From IMG/VR virus record IMGVR_UViG_3300031524_001640, positions 62,001-126,000 of that record: DNA of 64,000 nt; one strand, written 5' to 3'. The stretch comes from a virus. The notes below the pieces were generated by a model. It saw only the letters and a list, made by a program, of their open reading frames with translations, ran no database searches and had not been told where the DNA came from. Below are positions 23,529 through 32,312 of the stretch, piece by piece. How positions within the stretch are numbered: the first letter of the stretch is position 1; every line of letters begins with the position of its first letter. The position numbers and the translations under genes were made by a program.

Positions 23529-24691
23529 TAATTAGCTCCGATTACTTGCCAGTTGCTACCGTCACTCACGACTTGTACAAACTGACCTTTGTTAACCAAA
23601 TTGTATCCTATATTAGAATCAATCGTTTGACTGCTAGTTGTAATAATATTTACTGATCCAACACCAGTATCAACCTTTTTAATGTAGTATACATACGAAG
23701 CGTATGGAACTGCGCTAGGTAGTGTTAAGGTTATCCCACCTGAACCAGAAGTACAAAGGAAAACACTGTTCGTTGCAGAAGTAATATTACGATTAGAATT
23801 TAACGGGACCGTAGTAGCACCTGTAGTAGGTACAATAGGTGCTGGTGTATTTGGCGATATTGGATACATATTACCAGTGGCATCTACAGTAAAACTCTGT
23901 GATGTAGTAGAACCAGGCGTTGTACTTATCGCGGCTGCGTTATGTACATTACTGGGCCAAGTAAAAGCGTGTCCTCCTACACCTTGTTGTGTTATTAAAA
24001 ATGTAACTACTTGCGCGCTTGATTGATTAATTACTACTGGCGCTGTTACATCACCACTTAGTGCCATTTGGAAGGTGAGTAATCCACTAGAAGGAGAACA
24101 ATCAAAGGTTGGGGTGGCAGAATACGGCACTTCTGTTAAGGCTCTTGGTAATACGTTTGATCCTCCGGCCCCTAATCCTGCTACTACTTCTATGGCATTA
24201 ATCTCTGCTTCCAAATTCTGTATGGTATTTAATATAGAGGTTATCTGCCCAGAAAAGTTATTTAATACCGCTGAAACATCATTCTGGTTGGTGGTAGCCA
24301 ATCTAGATTGTAGCGCTGCTAACTGAACCGTTTGATTACTAAGGGTAGTCTTAAACGTTTGTAACATACCATTTAATACTCTTAATGAGTCTGCTATACT
24401 TAGTGGGGAACCATTGGAAAAGAATAGTGAACTTGTATCACTAGTATCGCAATAGATAGTTCTACCTTCTACCCCAACTGGATCCGAAATTGGCAACATC
24501 GCGGTATTAGGTAGAGAATTGAGTAAAACACGGACGGTATCATTTAAGAACGATACTACCGCCGCCAGATCGGTTAATTGCTCTCTTTCACAATCATTAT
24601 AATCTTGTGAAGAGGGAGACCCATTTAAGGGAGCCGTTCTTAGAGTGGACACAAGCTCAATTGTTTCAAGATTTAGTGGTGATGTAGACAT
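23528..24691 (-). CDS. Tail fibre protein sharing a C-terminal tip with the 17456 gene
   Basis: A 387-aa fibre-type protein. The N-terminal part (NDCEREQLTDLAAVVSFLND) probably attaches to the baseplate. A coiled coil runs about 105-165 (LRVLNGMLQTFKTTLSNQTVQLAALQSRLA and ITSILNTIQNLEAEINAIEVV). Beta-rich segments follow, then the tip module GGITLTLPSAVPYASYVYYIKKVDT through SDGSNWQVIGAN, matching the end of the gene at 17456. Its last base overlaps the start of the esterase-fibre gene. A possible extended -10 (TGGTATACT on the - strand, 24707-24715) lies just upstream, but it is weak. Confidence 0.65.
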   Translation of the reverse strand: MSTSPLNLETIELVSTLRTAPLNGSPSSQDYNDCEREQLTDLAAVVSFLNDTVRVLLNSLPNTAMLPISDPVGVEGRTIYCDTSDTSSLFFSNGSPLSIADSLRVLNGMLQTFKTTLSNQTVQLAALQSRLATTNQNDVSAVLNNFSGQITSILNTIQNLEAEINAIEVVAGLGAGGSNVLPRALTEVPYSATPTFDCSPSSGLLTFQMALSGDVTAPVVINQSSAQVVTFLITQQGVGGHAFTWPSNVHNAAAISTTPGSTTSQSFTVDATGNMYPISPNTPAPIVPTTGATTVPLNSNRNITSATNSVFLCTSGSGGITLTLPSAVPYASYVYYIKKVDTGVGSVNIITTSSQTIDSNIGYNLVNKGQFVQVVSDGSNWQVIGAN

Positions 24692-24719
24692 TATCTATTC
24701 CTAAATAGTATACCAAGAT

Positions 24720-26393
24720 TTAATACTCTTGGAGAGTCGCCCCATAGAACACTGGGCTGGAAGCTATGTCTTCCGTGTCAAATTTGACCTGTAGAGCAGC
24801 AGTTATCGTTGCTGGGCCACAAGTATAAGTTATTGTATAAGAGGAACCGAAGTTCGCGAATGGATTACTAGAAATTATATAAGGTTGCCACCCGCTGGAA
24901 CCCTCGACTAAGCCAATATAAGTTCCTAATAGGTTCTGCTGCGCCCCATAAGAAGGAACTAATCCTGGAGCTAAATCTATAGTTTCTCCAGTAGCATCAG
25001 ATACTACGTGAACAGTATTTAAATAAGTATTTAATGGTAGTTCTGTACACAGTATGCCAGCGTATTCACAAGTGAATATAGCTGGGCGCCCTTCCCCGAA
25101 AGAGGAAACCGTAGCCCCAATAGTGGTAGGCCAGCTTGGTTCCTCGCTACCTGTTGTACCCGCTGATGTGACTTGGTAAACGAATCCATTATCAACAGAG
25201 GGTCTAACAATCATTCCTAATGGATATAAAGTACGCGACATAAAGGTCCCATTCGGGTATGATGTTAATTCTGCTGTACCAGAAACTATCATAAGACCGG
25301 GTGTAGTTGGCCATCTAGGCTCTCCAGTAGCTTGTAATACACCACCATAAGGAGCTTGATAAGCGAATCCGTTAGGTATAGTTGGGACGACAAACTGTCC
25401 GGGTGTTAATGATAACCCATTTAAAAATGTAGAGTACTCTAATGATACATCTGAAACATTCTGTATAGAAATAACGCTTGTCCCCGGTAATGGAATAGGG
25501 GTATTCGGAGTAACTTCTACAAATGGTGCTTGTGCCGACCCCTCTGGCGTTAATGACAAATAATAAGAAATTCTAGGGGTAGTATCTGTTATAAGCATTG
25601 CTTGAGATGATTCTGGAATAAAAGTCAATGAATTCATCATCAAGAAGGACTGTAAAGAATATTCTATACCAGTAGCATTGAAGTTAGTCAGTCCAAACGT
25701 AAAACTATACCCATTTGGGGTATCTGCCATTACTGGTGTTATCTGGAGGGTGAAATACTTTACGTCCATTGAGGGAAACCAAGCACTAACAGTATAACCA
25801 CTTAAATCTATTGATGTAGCCTGTGTATAATTTACTCCATCTGAGGAAGCACTAGCAGTCATAACCGGTGTAGAAGATATTGCTGATATATCTACAACAA
25901 TTACATTAAGATTAACTGGATTATCTAATGTTATGCTAAAAGATCCAGTTGGTATAGCCCCACTTGTAGTTACAGTCCATAAAGTATTAGTGTCATCTAA
26001 GGTTTGTACCGTTCCTATATTAGATGAAAATACTGTTGAGGCTACGGATGCAGTTACGAAGTTTGGTCTCTGCTTAAGTGTGGAGCTTTGTGAATCTATA
26101 CGAACTGTGGCACTAGATTGTGTTTGATCCACAGAAAACATGTCACCAACACTGAAGTTAGCATAAATACCATAGGTATCCAACCTATTTGCCCGCTGTC
26201 TATGAGCATCTATAGCCGACATCCTACGATTTAAATCTATCAAAGTGGTTGTATTAGTATTACCTAACTCACTAAGTGTTAACGTACCTTGGTTTACCAG
26301 CGATTGCAGAGCTTCTAGATAAGTAGAAGCACTTGCTTGTTCTCCTAATACAAACGTTGGTAAACTTATCGGGGTTATAGATGGGGTTGACAT
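24720..26393 (-). CDS. Baseplate/fibre protein with two WP-type binding repeats
   Basis: A 557-aa structural protein. After a helical N-terminus (LNRRMSAIDAHRQRANRLD) comes a discoidin-like jelly roll (NLNVIVVDISAISSTPVMTASASSDG). Residues about 340-425 hold two copies of a short module, PNGFAYQAPYGG...GEPRWPTTPG and DNGFVYQVTSAG...EEPSWPTTIG, a type found in phage tail proteins and thought to bind carbohydrate. It belongs to a run of similar large peripheral proteins. Exact place in the baseplate unknown. Confidence 0.6.
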   Translation of the reverse strand: MSTPSITPISLPTFVLGEQASASTYLEALQSLVNQGTLTLSELGNTNTTTLIDLNRRMSAIDAHRQRANRLDTYGIYANFSVGDMFSVDQTQSSATVRIDSQSSTLKQRPNFVTASVASTVFSSNIGTVQTLDDTNTLWTVTTSGAIPTGSFSITLDNPVNLNVIVVDISAISSTPVMTASASSDGVNYTQATSIDLSGYTVSAWFPSMDVKYFTLQITPVMADTPNGYSFTFGLTNFNATGIEYSLQSFLMMNSLTFIPESSQAMLITDTTPRISYYLSLTPEGSAQAPFVEVTPNTPIPLPGTSVISIQNVSDVSLEYSTFLNGLSLTPGQFVVPTIPNGFAYQAPYGGVLQATGEPRWPTTPGLMIVSGTAELTSYPNGTFMSRTLYPLGMIVRPSVDNGFVYQVTSAGTTGSEEPSWPTTIGATVSSFGEGRPAIFTCEYAGILCTELPLNTYLNTVHVVSDATGETIDLAPGLVPSYGAQQNLLGTYIGLVEGSSGWQPYIISSNPFANFGSSYTITYTCGPATITAALQVKFDTEDIASSPVFYGATLQEY

Positions 26394-26395
26394 AT

Positions 26396-27880
26396 TTAAA
26401 CCTTTTCAAACCTTGCTTCGTATAGCAAAGGTGTATAATAGCTCTGAAGATCAGAGATAGAAGCGGCTCCAAGAGCACTTGTAACATAGCTAACTACTAT
26501 ATTAGTCTGTGGTCCAGAAAAAGATAGAATTTGATTTGCAAAATTATACTGTACGGTAGTTAGATACACATTTCCCATTTTGACTTGTAATGTGCTCGGT
26601 AGTGGTATCTCTCTGAGTGGCACTGGTCCGACAATAGAACTAAACGTCAATACTCTCTGACTAGTTCCGTTACCTAACGGGATATACGTAGTGTTACTTA
26701 AGGTATAATTAGCGGAACTTGCTGGATCTAGAACATTGCTATTAACAGTCTGAGCAGACATATTAAATGCTTGTGTATTCCTATTTAGTATAGCTCTATA
26801 CCATAGGTATCCTGTTGGAATCGTTATAATATCCCCCGGAATAACTGGGATATAAGTAGAACTATTGTAACTTATTTGATGACTCACAGAAACCATCGGG
26901 GACCACGTCAGTTGATTCGTAGTAAATTCTACAGTTCCTACAGGTCCAAGCATGCGATTACCCACAAATGTTGCAGAAGGACCATATTGTAATTGGTATA
27001 TCGATAGGTTTCTTAACCCAATAACCCCCATCCCAGAGGTATCCTCTATTACCATACGCAATGTAGAGGCGTGTCTTGGTGGGAAATCTAATATTAGCTC
27101 TCCTAAATACTTTCCCGTTATTCCGTCTAATAGAATAGAGTCTTGATTGATATCTAGTAGAACGTCCTCATATAAAGTACCGTCTGGAGATGTAGCTAAC
27201 GTGGTTATGTTCATTCCATTGTATTCATCCAGCGTCAATATAAGTCTATTTATTACCTGTGAGCTTGGAAAGTTTAATAACAATTCCAATTCTGTGCCAT
27301 TCCAAACCATAGATGTTTGTACTTTACCATCTGTCAAATTAGTTAATGATGAGGACGAATCTAATACTCCAACAGAATTTGAACCTATTGTTATAGTTGG
27401 AGATATTGTAGTGGTATTCAGAACTGGTAAGGTAGCAACTCCAGCAGAGAAATCTACATTGGCTGTTGTAGCCGTTGTGTTTGTATTATCAGCATTAACA
27501 AAGTCTTCTACATACTTGACTGTTGTACTCTGATATATCTTTTCTCTAATGAACTGCCGTAATTGATTCTGGCTCGCCGCAGCTAAATTACATACCCTAG
27601 CTGCTGCACTCTCTACCACTAGTATTTCACTTAATATATCTTGTGCGTCTTGATTCAATTGAATGAGATTAGTAGAAGTATCCCCCACTATAGCTGGACC
27701 GGCTGTCATAGCTTTTATAGGTTGCATATTATTGCCCAGGGCTATGACATTATTTACCAAGCTGTAAACTGCTGCTTGATAGTCCTCCTTAGTCGAATAA
27801 TCTAACGCCCTAAGAATTGGGGCTATCCTATTCAATCTATTCATTAATAGTGTTTGAGTTGAATCGCTGCTATTAAACAT
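26396..27880 (-). CDS. Baseplate-peripheral structural protein
   Basis: A 494-aa structural protein. The first 130 residues are helical (LNRIAPILRALDYSTKEDYQAAVYSLVNNVIALGNN; ESAAARVCNLAAASQNQLRQFI). A jelly-roll-like domain follows (VINRLILTLDEYNGMNITTLATSPDGTLYEDV), similar in plan to its neighbours at 24720 and 27873. The start overlaps the previous gene by 8 bases. No specific family recognised; probably a fibre-anchoring protein. Confidence 0.55.
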   Translation of the reverse strand: MFNSSDSTQTLLMNRLNRIAPILRALDYSTKEDYQAAVYSLVNNVIALGNNMQPIKAMTAGPAIVGDTSTNLIQLNQDAQDILSEILVVESAAARVCNLAAASQNQLRQFIREKIYQSTTVKYVEDFVNADNTNTTATTANVDFSAGVATLPVLNTTTISPTITIGSNSVGVLDSSSSLTNLTDGKVQTSMVWNGTELELLLNFPSSQVINRLILTLDEYNGMNITTLATSPDGTLYEDVLLDINQDSILLDGITGKYLGELILDFPPRHASTLRMVIEDTSGMGVIGLRNLSIYQLQYGPSATFVGNRMLGPVGTVEFTTNQLTWSPMVSVSHQISYNSSTYIPVIPGDIITIPTGYLWYRAILNRNTQAFNMSAQTVNSNVLDPASSANYTLSNTTYIPLGNGTSQRVLTFSSIVGPVPLREIPLPSTLQVKMGNVYLTTVQYNFANQILSFSGPQTNIVVSYVTSALGAASISDLQSYYTPLLYEARFEKV

Positions 27881-29906
27881 TTGAGGTCACCTGAATCAAG
27901 AATTTCTGTATTAAAGCATCCGTAGATCTGTGGATAAAAGATATCCATACATCTACATTATTAATATCAGCGTGTGGCACAGTTGATGCTAGTGGAAAAC
28001 AGAAACAACTAGGAGTAGCTATAAGTATCCCTGATAAGTTTTCATCTACTATAACACCATTACCATTATAAGCCTTATAATATAAGTAACAACTATAGGT
28101 TCCTGAACCTAAACAATCAAACCTCATTATTTCAGGTGCACCATTAAAACTATAAGGACCAGAAGAGAATACAGTGGGAACTGTACTGCTTCTATCCTCT
28201 CCATATATGTTTTCAAATCCAAATTCATATAATACCCCGTCATATTGTACAGGAGACGGTGGCAGACTCCTCTGCACAGCATAAGGTAAAAGTGGTTGTA
28301 CCTGCGCCATAATAGAACGTCTTAATTGATCATTTGGGTTGACGGAGTAAATCTCGAAAGTGTAATTCTGCTGATAGAAGGTTAATATAGCTTGTTTTAC
28401 TATTTGCCTTGGAAAGTTTATAGTCAATTCTCTATCTAATATAGTGTTTCCTTGGAATATAGTCGTTGTGTTCTCAAAATCTACTATAGATACGTTTGTT
28501 AATATTGTTGGGTACTCAGTATACGTTGATAGGTGTACACCAGTCATGTAAGTAGGTTGCTCAAATTGTACTGTTAAAGTAGCTGTAGCACCTACATTTG
28601 TATCCGCTTGATTATTTACTAGTAGATATAGCTCGTAGGGTAGTGGCTTTACTAGGGACATATAAACCCCAGTAGCATTCCCCTCTTCATCTGTTATTGG
28701 GAAAGAATAGTTGGGTCCCCAAGGAATTGGAGGAAATAGAGTTTCTGTATCAGGATATGGCCTATCAATATCCAGCATGATTGGTTCACTCCAATCTACT
28801 TGATTTACTGAGCATTGATACGATGGGTACATCTCTGTGAACATTACCGTGAAAGAACTAGGTAAGTCTATAGAGGTTAAAGTTCCTGCCAATACACTTG
28901 CCCCTCCCTGTTCTGAGTCACCACCTAATGGACCAATCCATCCTTGTAATGTATAATCTGTGCCTTCTGAATAGAAAGTGGTATCACTGAAAACATTAAC
29001 GTTATTTAATGAGAACGGATAAGAATTAGCTGATAATGTAACGCTACTACTAGATGCAACATTGCTAAAAGATCTTTGTACCTGTCTAGGTGTAAATAAT
29101 ATTCTTACATAAGTAGGGATCATCCCACCTATAGTAGATCCAGAGAGCTGTATATAATTACTAATGTTTATTGAACCACCGGGCAAATTGATGGGGAATT
29201 GGATAGTAGCATTTATTTTATTATACGTAACCAATGGATATGGTTCTAACAATGATAGCTCTGTCCAATCGTCCCCATCTAATTGTTCTACCTGCGCATT
29301 TCCAGCGTTGTACCCCCAAGTCATATCGTTTATACTTATTTTAGTGACTGGGGAGCTCGGTATTAATCCACCACCTATTAACCCAGTAGATGTTGATAAA
29401 TATGTATTTATCTCTGGAGAGGGGGTATATATAATTCCTGTATTTGGATCTTTTAATGGTATATCATTAGATATCTTCCCTAATCCCATAGTGAAATCCC
29501 ATTGGGCGGTTTGAGCACCGCCAAGCTGTGGCATAGATTTACACCAAGCATCAATAGAACCAGCACTAATTAATTGGTCTAGTAGGGAGGTATCCTTCTT
29601 GATAACGCTGATAAGTGCATTCGCGGTTGTTGTAAATGAAGAAACTTCTTGTGCTAGGGATGCGTATCTAATAGCTAATAGCTGTAATGGCCGATTTAGG
29701 TAATCATCAGTTACCCGCTGTCCGGCAGAATCTGTAGGTAATGCTGCAAACGACTGTGCTTCAGCTATTAATTGTTGTATAGTAGCTGTGTCAAATGTTG
29801 CATTACCAGAATAATCGCCTGCTTGAACCGCTTGTGATAGCAAGTTCAATAGACCTTGGTAATACCAAGTAGCTAATTGTGATTCGTATGCCCCTAATAA
29901 TTGCAT
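27873..29906 (-). CDS. Large baseplate/fibre structural protein
   Basis: A 677-aa structural protein. The N-terminal 125 residues are helical (ESQLATWYYQGLLNLLSQAVQAGD, DDYLNRPLQLLAIRYASLAQEVSSF). The rest is beta-rich and aromatic, with a jelly-roll-like part (YMTGVHLSTYTEYPTILTNVSIVDF) like those of the two genes after it. The shared plan suggests that these three are distant paralogues forming the outer baseplate. No enzyme signature seen. Confidence 0.55.
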   Translation of the reverse strand: MQLLGAYESQLATWYYQGLLNLLSQAVQAGDYSGNATFDTATIQQLIAEAQSFAALPTDSAGQRVTDDYLNRPLQLLAIRYASLAQEVSSFTTTANALISVIKKDTSLLDQLISAGSIDAWCKSMPQLGGAQTAQWDFTMGLGKISNDIPLKDPNTGIIYTPSPEINTYLSTSTGLIGGGLIPSSPVTKISINDMTWGYNAGNAQVEQLDGDDWTELSLLEPYPLVTYNKINATIQFPINLPGGSINISNYIQLSGSTIGGMIPTYVRILFTPRQVQRSFSNVASSSSVTLSANSYPFSLNNVNVFSDTTFYSEGTDYTLQGWIGPLGGDSEQGGASVLAGTLTSIDLPSSFTVMFTEMYPSYQCSVNQVDWSEPIMLDIDRPYPDTETLFPPIPWGPNYSFPITDEEGNATGVYMSLVKPLPYELYLLVNNQADTNVGATATLTVQFEQPTYMTGVHLSTYTEYPTILTNVSIVDFENTTTIFQGNTILDRELTINFPRQIVKQAILTFYQQNYTFEIYSVNPNDQLRRSIMAQVQPLLPYAVQRSLPPSPVQYDGVLYEFGFENIYGEDRSSTVPTVFSSGPYSFNGAPEIMRFDCLGSGTYSCYLYYKAYNGNGVIVDENLSGILIATPSCFCFPLASTVPHADINNVDVWISFIHRSTDALIQKFLIQVTSNV

Positions 29907-29907
29907 T

Positions 29908-30060
29908 CTAAAGTTCCAGTGCCTCTAAAGCCCGATCTAGTTGGTTTTTATATACTGAGTGTTGAGGTCTATTCTTAGGATAGTCTCTTTCTGCTTGCCT
30001 TAGCAGTTTTGCTGCCTCAGCTATATCTTTATATTTCTTCAGAATCTCTTTTGATTCCAT
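29908..30060 (-). CDS. Small 50-aa helical protein
   Basis: A 50-residue gene in the gap between two structural genes, starting MESKEILKKYKDIAEAAK and ending DRALEALEL. It has a strong AGGAG ribosome-binding site 5 bases before the ATG, and its stop lies 1 base from the next gene. The sequence is a highly charged single helix with heptad-like spacing, so it may pair with a neighbouring structural protein. It is short enough to be missed by length filters. Confidence 0.7.
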   Translation of the reverse strand: MESKEILKKYKDIAEAAKLLRQAERDYPKNRPQHSVYKNQLDRALEALEL

Positions 30061-30068
30061 TCTTACTC

Positions 30069-30620
30069 CTATATAACATCAAAATCAACATTTAAGTTGA
30101 CACTAATCATTTGTAACTGATCTGCTAACTCAGGAATGGTAACTTGGACAATCATAGAAGCCATATCATAAGGTCCTAGAACCCCATCAGCACCACCTGT
30201 GCCAACAGCTATCTCTGGTAATATTATCCAAGTTGACGGATCCCCGATATAACCATGTGTTTGATCAAATAATGTGAAAGTCTTACCACCATCAAAACTA
30301 ATTTGAACTCCACCCGGAGATGTAATATTTTCTGTCCATGGAATAACCTCCGAGTTATTACTTGGTCCTTGTATAAATGCTAATTGATCTGTGTCACCTC
30401 CTAAATAAAATCTTACGTTAGTAAAAGTCTCTAATGTATGTAAATCAACGGAAGATGAAGTCATTGTTATGGCTGTTCCTTGTGTCGTTGTTCCAGGAAA
30501 GCTTACTGGTAGAGAAAGACCTGTCAATACTTTTGTACCTGATGAATTAAACCCCACTACTTGAGTCCCATTTATCCACCAATTTATATATACTTGTGGT
30601 ACATGTGTTATTATTAGCAT
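30069..30620 (-). CDS. Beta-rich structural protein
   Basis: A 183-aa beta-rich protein (YINWWINGTQVVGF; VQISFDGGKTFTLFD) with a hydrophobic strand at the end (QMISVNLNVDFDVI). No signal peptide or catalytic motif. The plan SFDGGKTF is typical of Ig-like or jelly-roll virion decorations. It sits in the baseplate/fibre run with an 8-base gap to the preceding gene. Exact role unknown. Confidence 0.55.
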   Translation of the reverse strand: MLIITHVPQVYINWWINGTQVVGFNSSGTKVLTGLSLPVSFPGTTTQGTAITMTSSSVDLHTLETFTNVRFYLGGDTDQLAFIQGPSNNSEVIPWTENITSPGGVQISFDGGKTFTLFDQTHGYIGDPSTWIILPEIAVGTGGADGVLGPYDMASMIVQVTIPELADQLQMISVNLNVDFDVI

Positions 30621-30628
30621 ATTATCGC

Positions 30629-32305
30629 CTATGGGAATATAGTTTCATTACCCTTTTGGTCATAGTACCTTATACTTGCCATAGTTCCCATTGGTAATAT
30701 AGAGGATACCACACTTGATACATCTGCTGCTGAAATAGTATCTGTTCCATTACTTTGTACGCCTGTTCCATCTGGTGATAGCGGTAGGTAAAGAACTACA
30801 ACACCACCTATTGGCCATGGCTTCCCGTCCCAATAACCCAAGTCCCAGAAGTTCACAGCTTGTGGTACATCTTGGTGTATAATGGCTAACCCACCACCTC
30901 TTACTCTTACATCCTCTACTGTGAACTGATCTATACCAACTGCAGTTCCAGAAACAACTACTCCAAATAAAGTCCCAGTGACTGACGGGTTAGTGTCGTT
31001 AGTCAACAACGGGATGCTGCCTTCTTGAGCATCGAATGGGTATACCGCATAAAAGATATTCTTAGTCGGTATCGCCGGGTCATTCTTATAATAAATATTT
31101 ATTACATTATTCTTTACCAATGGATTTGTGTATGGGTTTACATCCAAATCTATCATTAGGTAGTTTGGTTCCATATACGTATAGAAACCAAATACGATAT
31201 CAGTTGGGTCTAACGTTACAGACAAGTCTACTCTAGCCTTATAAAAGTCTGTTGTTGAGGCAGAAAGCATACCACGAGTCCAGTTGTACATTGATCCTTT
31301 AGTTTGTATCTCTGTTGTTCCTGTAGTTTGCGCGCTGGCCATTCCTTCTAAAGCATATTTGAATGAGTTATCAGCATTAAACACTAATATATCAGGTAAA
31401 TAATCTGGGTTCATCCCCGGGCGCTCGAACTCAACTAATGTAGTATCTAATACTTTACCGCTTACCCAAGTTCCCAACATATATGGTTTATATGGTTGGA
31501 AAGGCATCTTTGCCCACTCAGCAGGGAAAGCTGACACCGAATACCCTATTCTCAAATACCAAGGTGTATTTGGTGAGGAGTTATAGGGAGGAAATACTTG
31601 ATATCCTGACGGTTGTAAGAATCTAATAGCTGCTGTAGACGGTAAGTACATTGTTATGGTTTGAGCATTATTATAATCATACTGAGTAGCTGATGTAGCG
31701 CTACCCGGTGTCAATACTGGGGTATACTTTAGTAACGTAGTCGATACGTAGTTACCTGCTGGATTAACGTATCTAATCCTATATGGTTTTCCATCACAGC
31801 TGTGGTATAAGCAGGAATCAACTATCTCGAATGGTTGATTAGTGACTATATTACCAGAGATATCTAATAGTGTAGCATTAGTTACGCCTGAAGGCAACTG
31901 GTGAAAGTAATAAAGTGGAGTCCCAGCGATATTTGTGCTAATAGCAAATTGAGTAGTCAGTTCAAAGTATTGATTCTTAACGACATAATCAGTATAATCA
32001 GAGATAATTACAGATACCCCATAGTCTATTGCCCCTGCTGTAATCGGGAAATGAGGAACGGGATCCGTAATATCTTGTACAGACGGCACCCACACCCCTA
32101 ATTGGCCCGGCCCTAACGTAGGAGCTGTAGAAGATAAAGGAATATTATCTATATTAGTAATCTGTGCTGGTGTGTTTATAGGCGTAGACACGTAGGCTAT
32201 CGCTACCGACTTTGTAGGTGGTAGTATCTGACTATAGTAGAAATTTACTATTCCTTCATTCATTACAGCTCGTGGAGGAACAGGGGGTCTTGATATATTT
32301 GTCAT
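30629..32305 (-). CDS. Structural protein of the baseplate/fibre run
   Basis: A 558-aa protein, mostly beta strands rich in Tyr, Pro and Thr (RIRYVNPAGNYVSTTLLKYTP; WYLRIGYSVSAFPAEWA; SVTLDPTDIVFGFYTYMEPN). No coiled coil, signal peptide or enzyme motif stands out. Its neighbours are a DUF4815/gp53-like fibre upstream in transcription and small structural genes downstream. Likely a fibre shaft or adaptor; no family recognised. Confidence 0.55.
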   Translation of the reverse strand: MTNISRPPVPPRAVMNEGIVNFYYSQILPPTKSVAIAYVSTPINTPAQITNIDNIPLSSTAPTLGPGQLGVWVPSVQDITDPVPHFPITAGAIDYGVSVIISDYTDYVVKNQYFELTTQFAISTNIAGTPLYYFHQLPSGVTNATLLDISGNIVTNQPFEIVDSCLYHSCDGKPYRIRYVNPAGNYVSTTLLKYTPVLTPGSATSATQYDYNNAQTITMYLPSTAAIRFLQPSGYQVFPPYNSSPNTPWYLRIGYSVSAFPAEWAKMPFQPYKPYMLGTWVSGKVLDTTLVEFERPGMNPDYLPDILVFNADNSFKYALEGMASAQTTGTTEIQTKGSMYNWTRGMLSASTTDFYKARVDLSVTLDPTDIVFGFYTYMEPNYLMIDLDVNPYTNPLVKNNVINIYYKNDPAIPTKNIFYAVYPFDAQEGSIPLLTNDTNPSVTGTLFGVVVSGTAVGIDQFTVEDVRVRGGGLAIIHQDVPQAVNFWDLGYWDGKPWPIGGVVVLYLPLSPDGTGVQSNGTDTISAADVSSVVSSILPMGTMASIRYYDQKGNETIFP

Positions 32306-32312
32306 GACTCTT

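Noticed and set aside
24707-24715. Extended -10 promoter on the - strand before the 23528 gene
   Set aside because: TGGTATACT fits loosely but lies in a 28-base gap inside a likely operon; too weak to list as a separate promoter.
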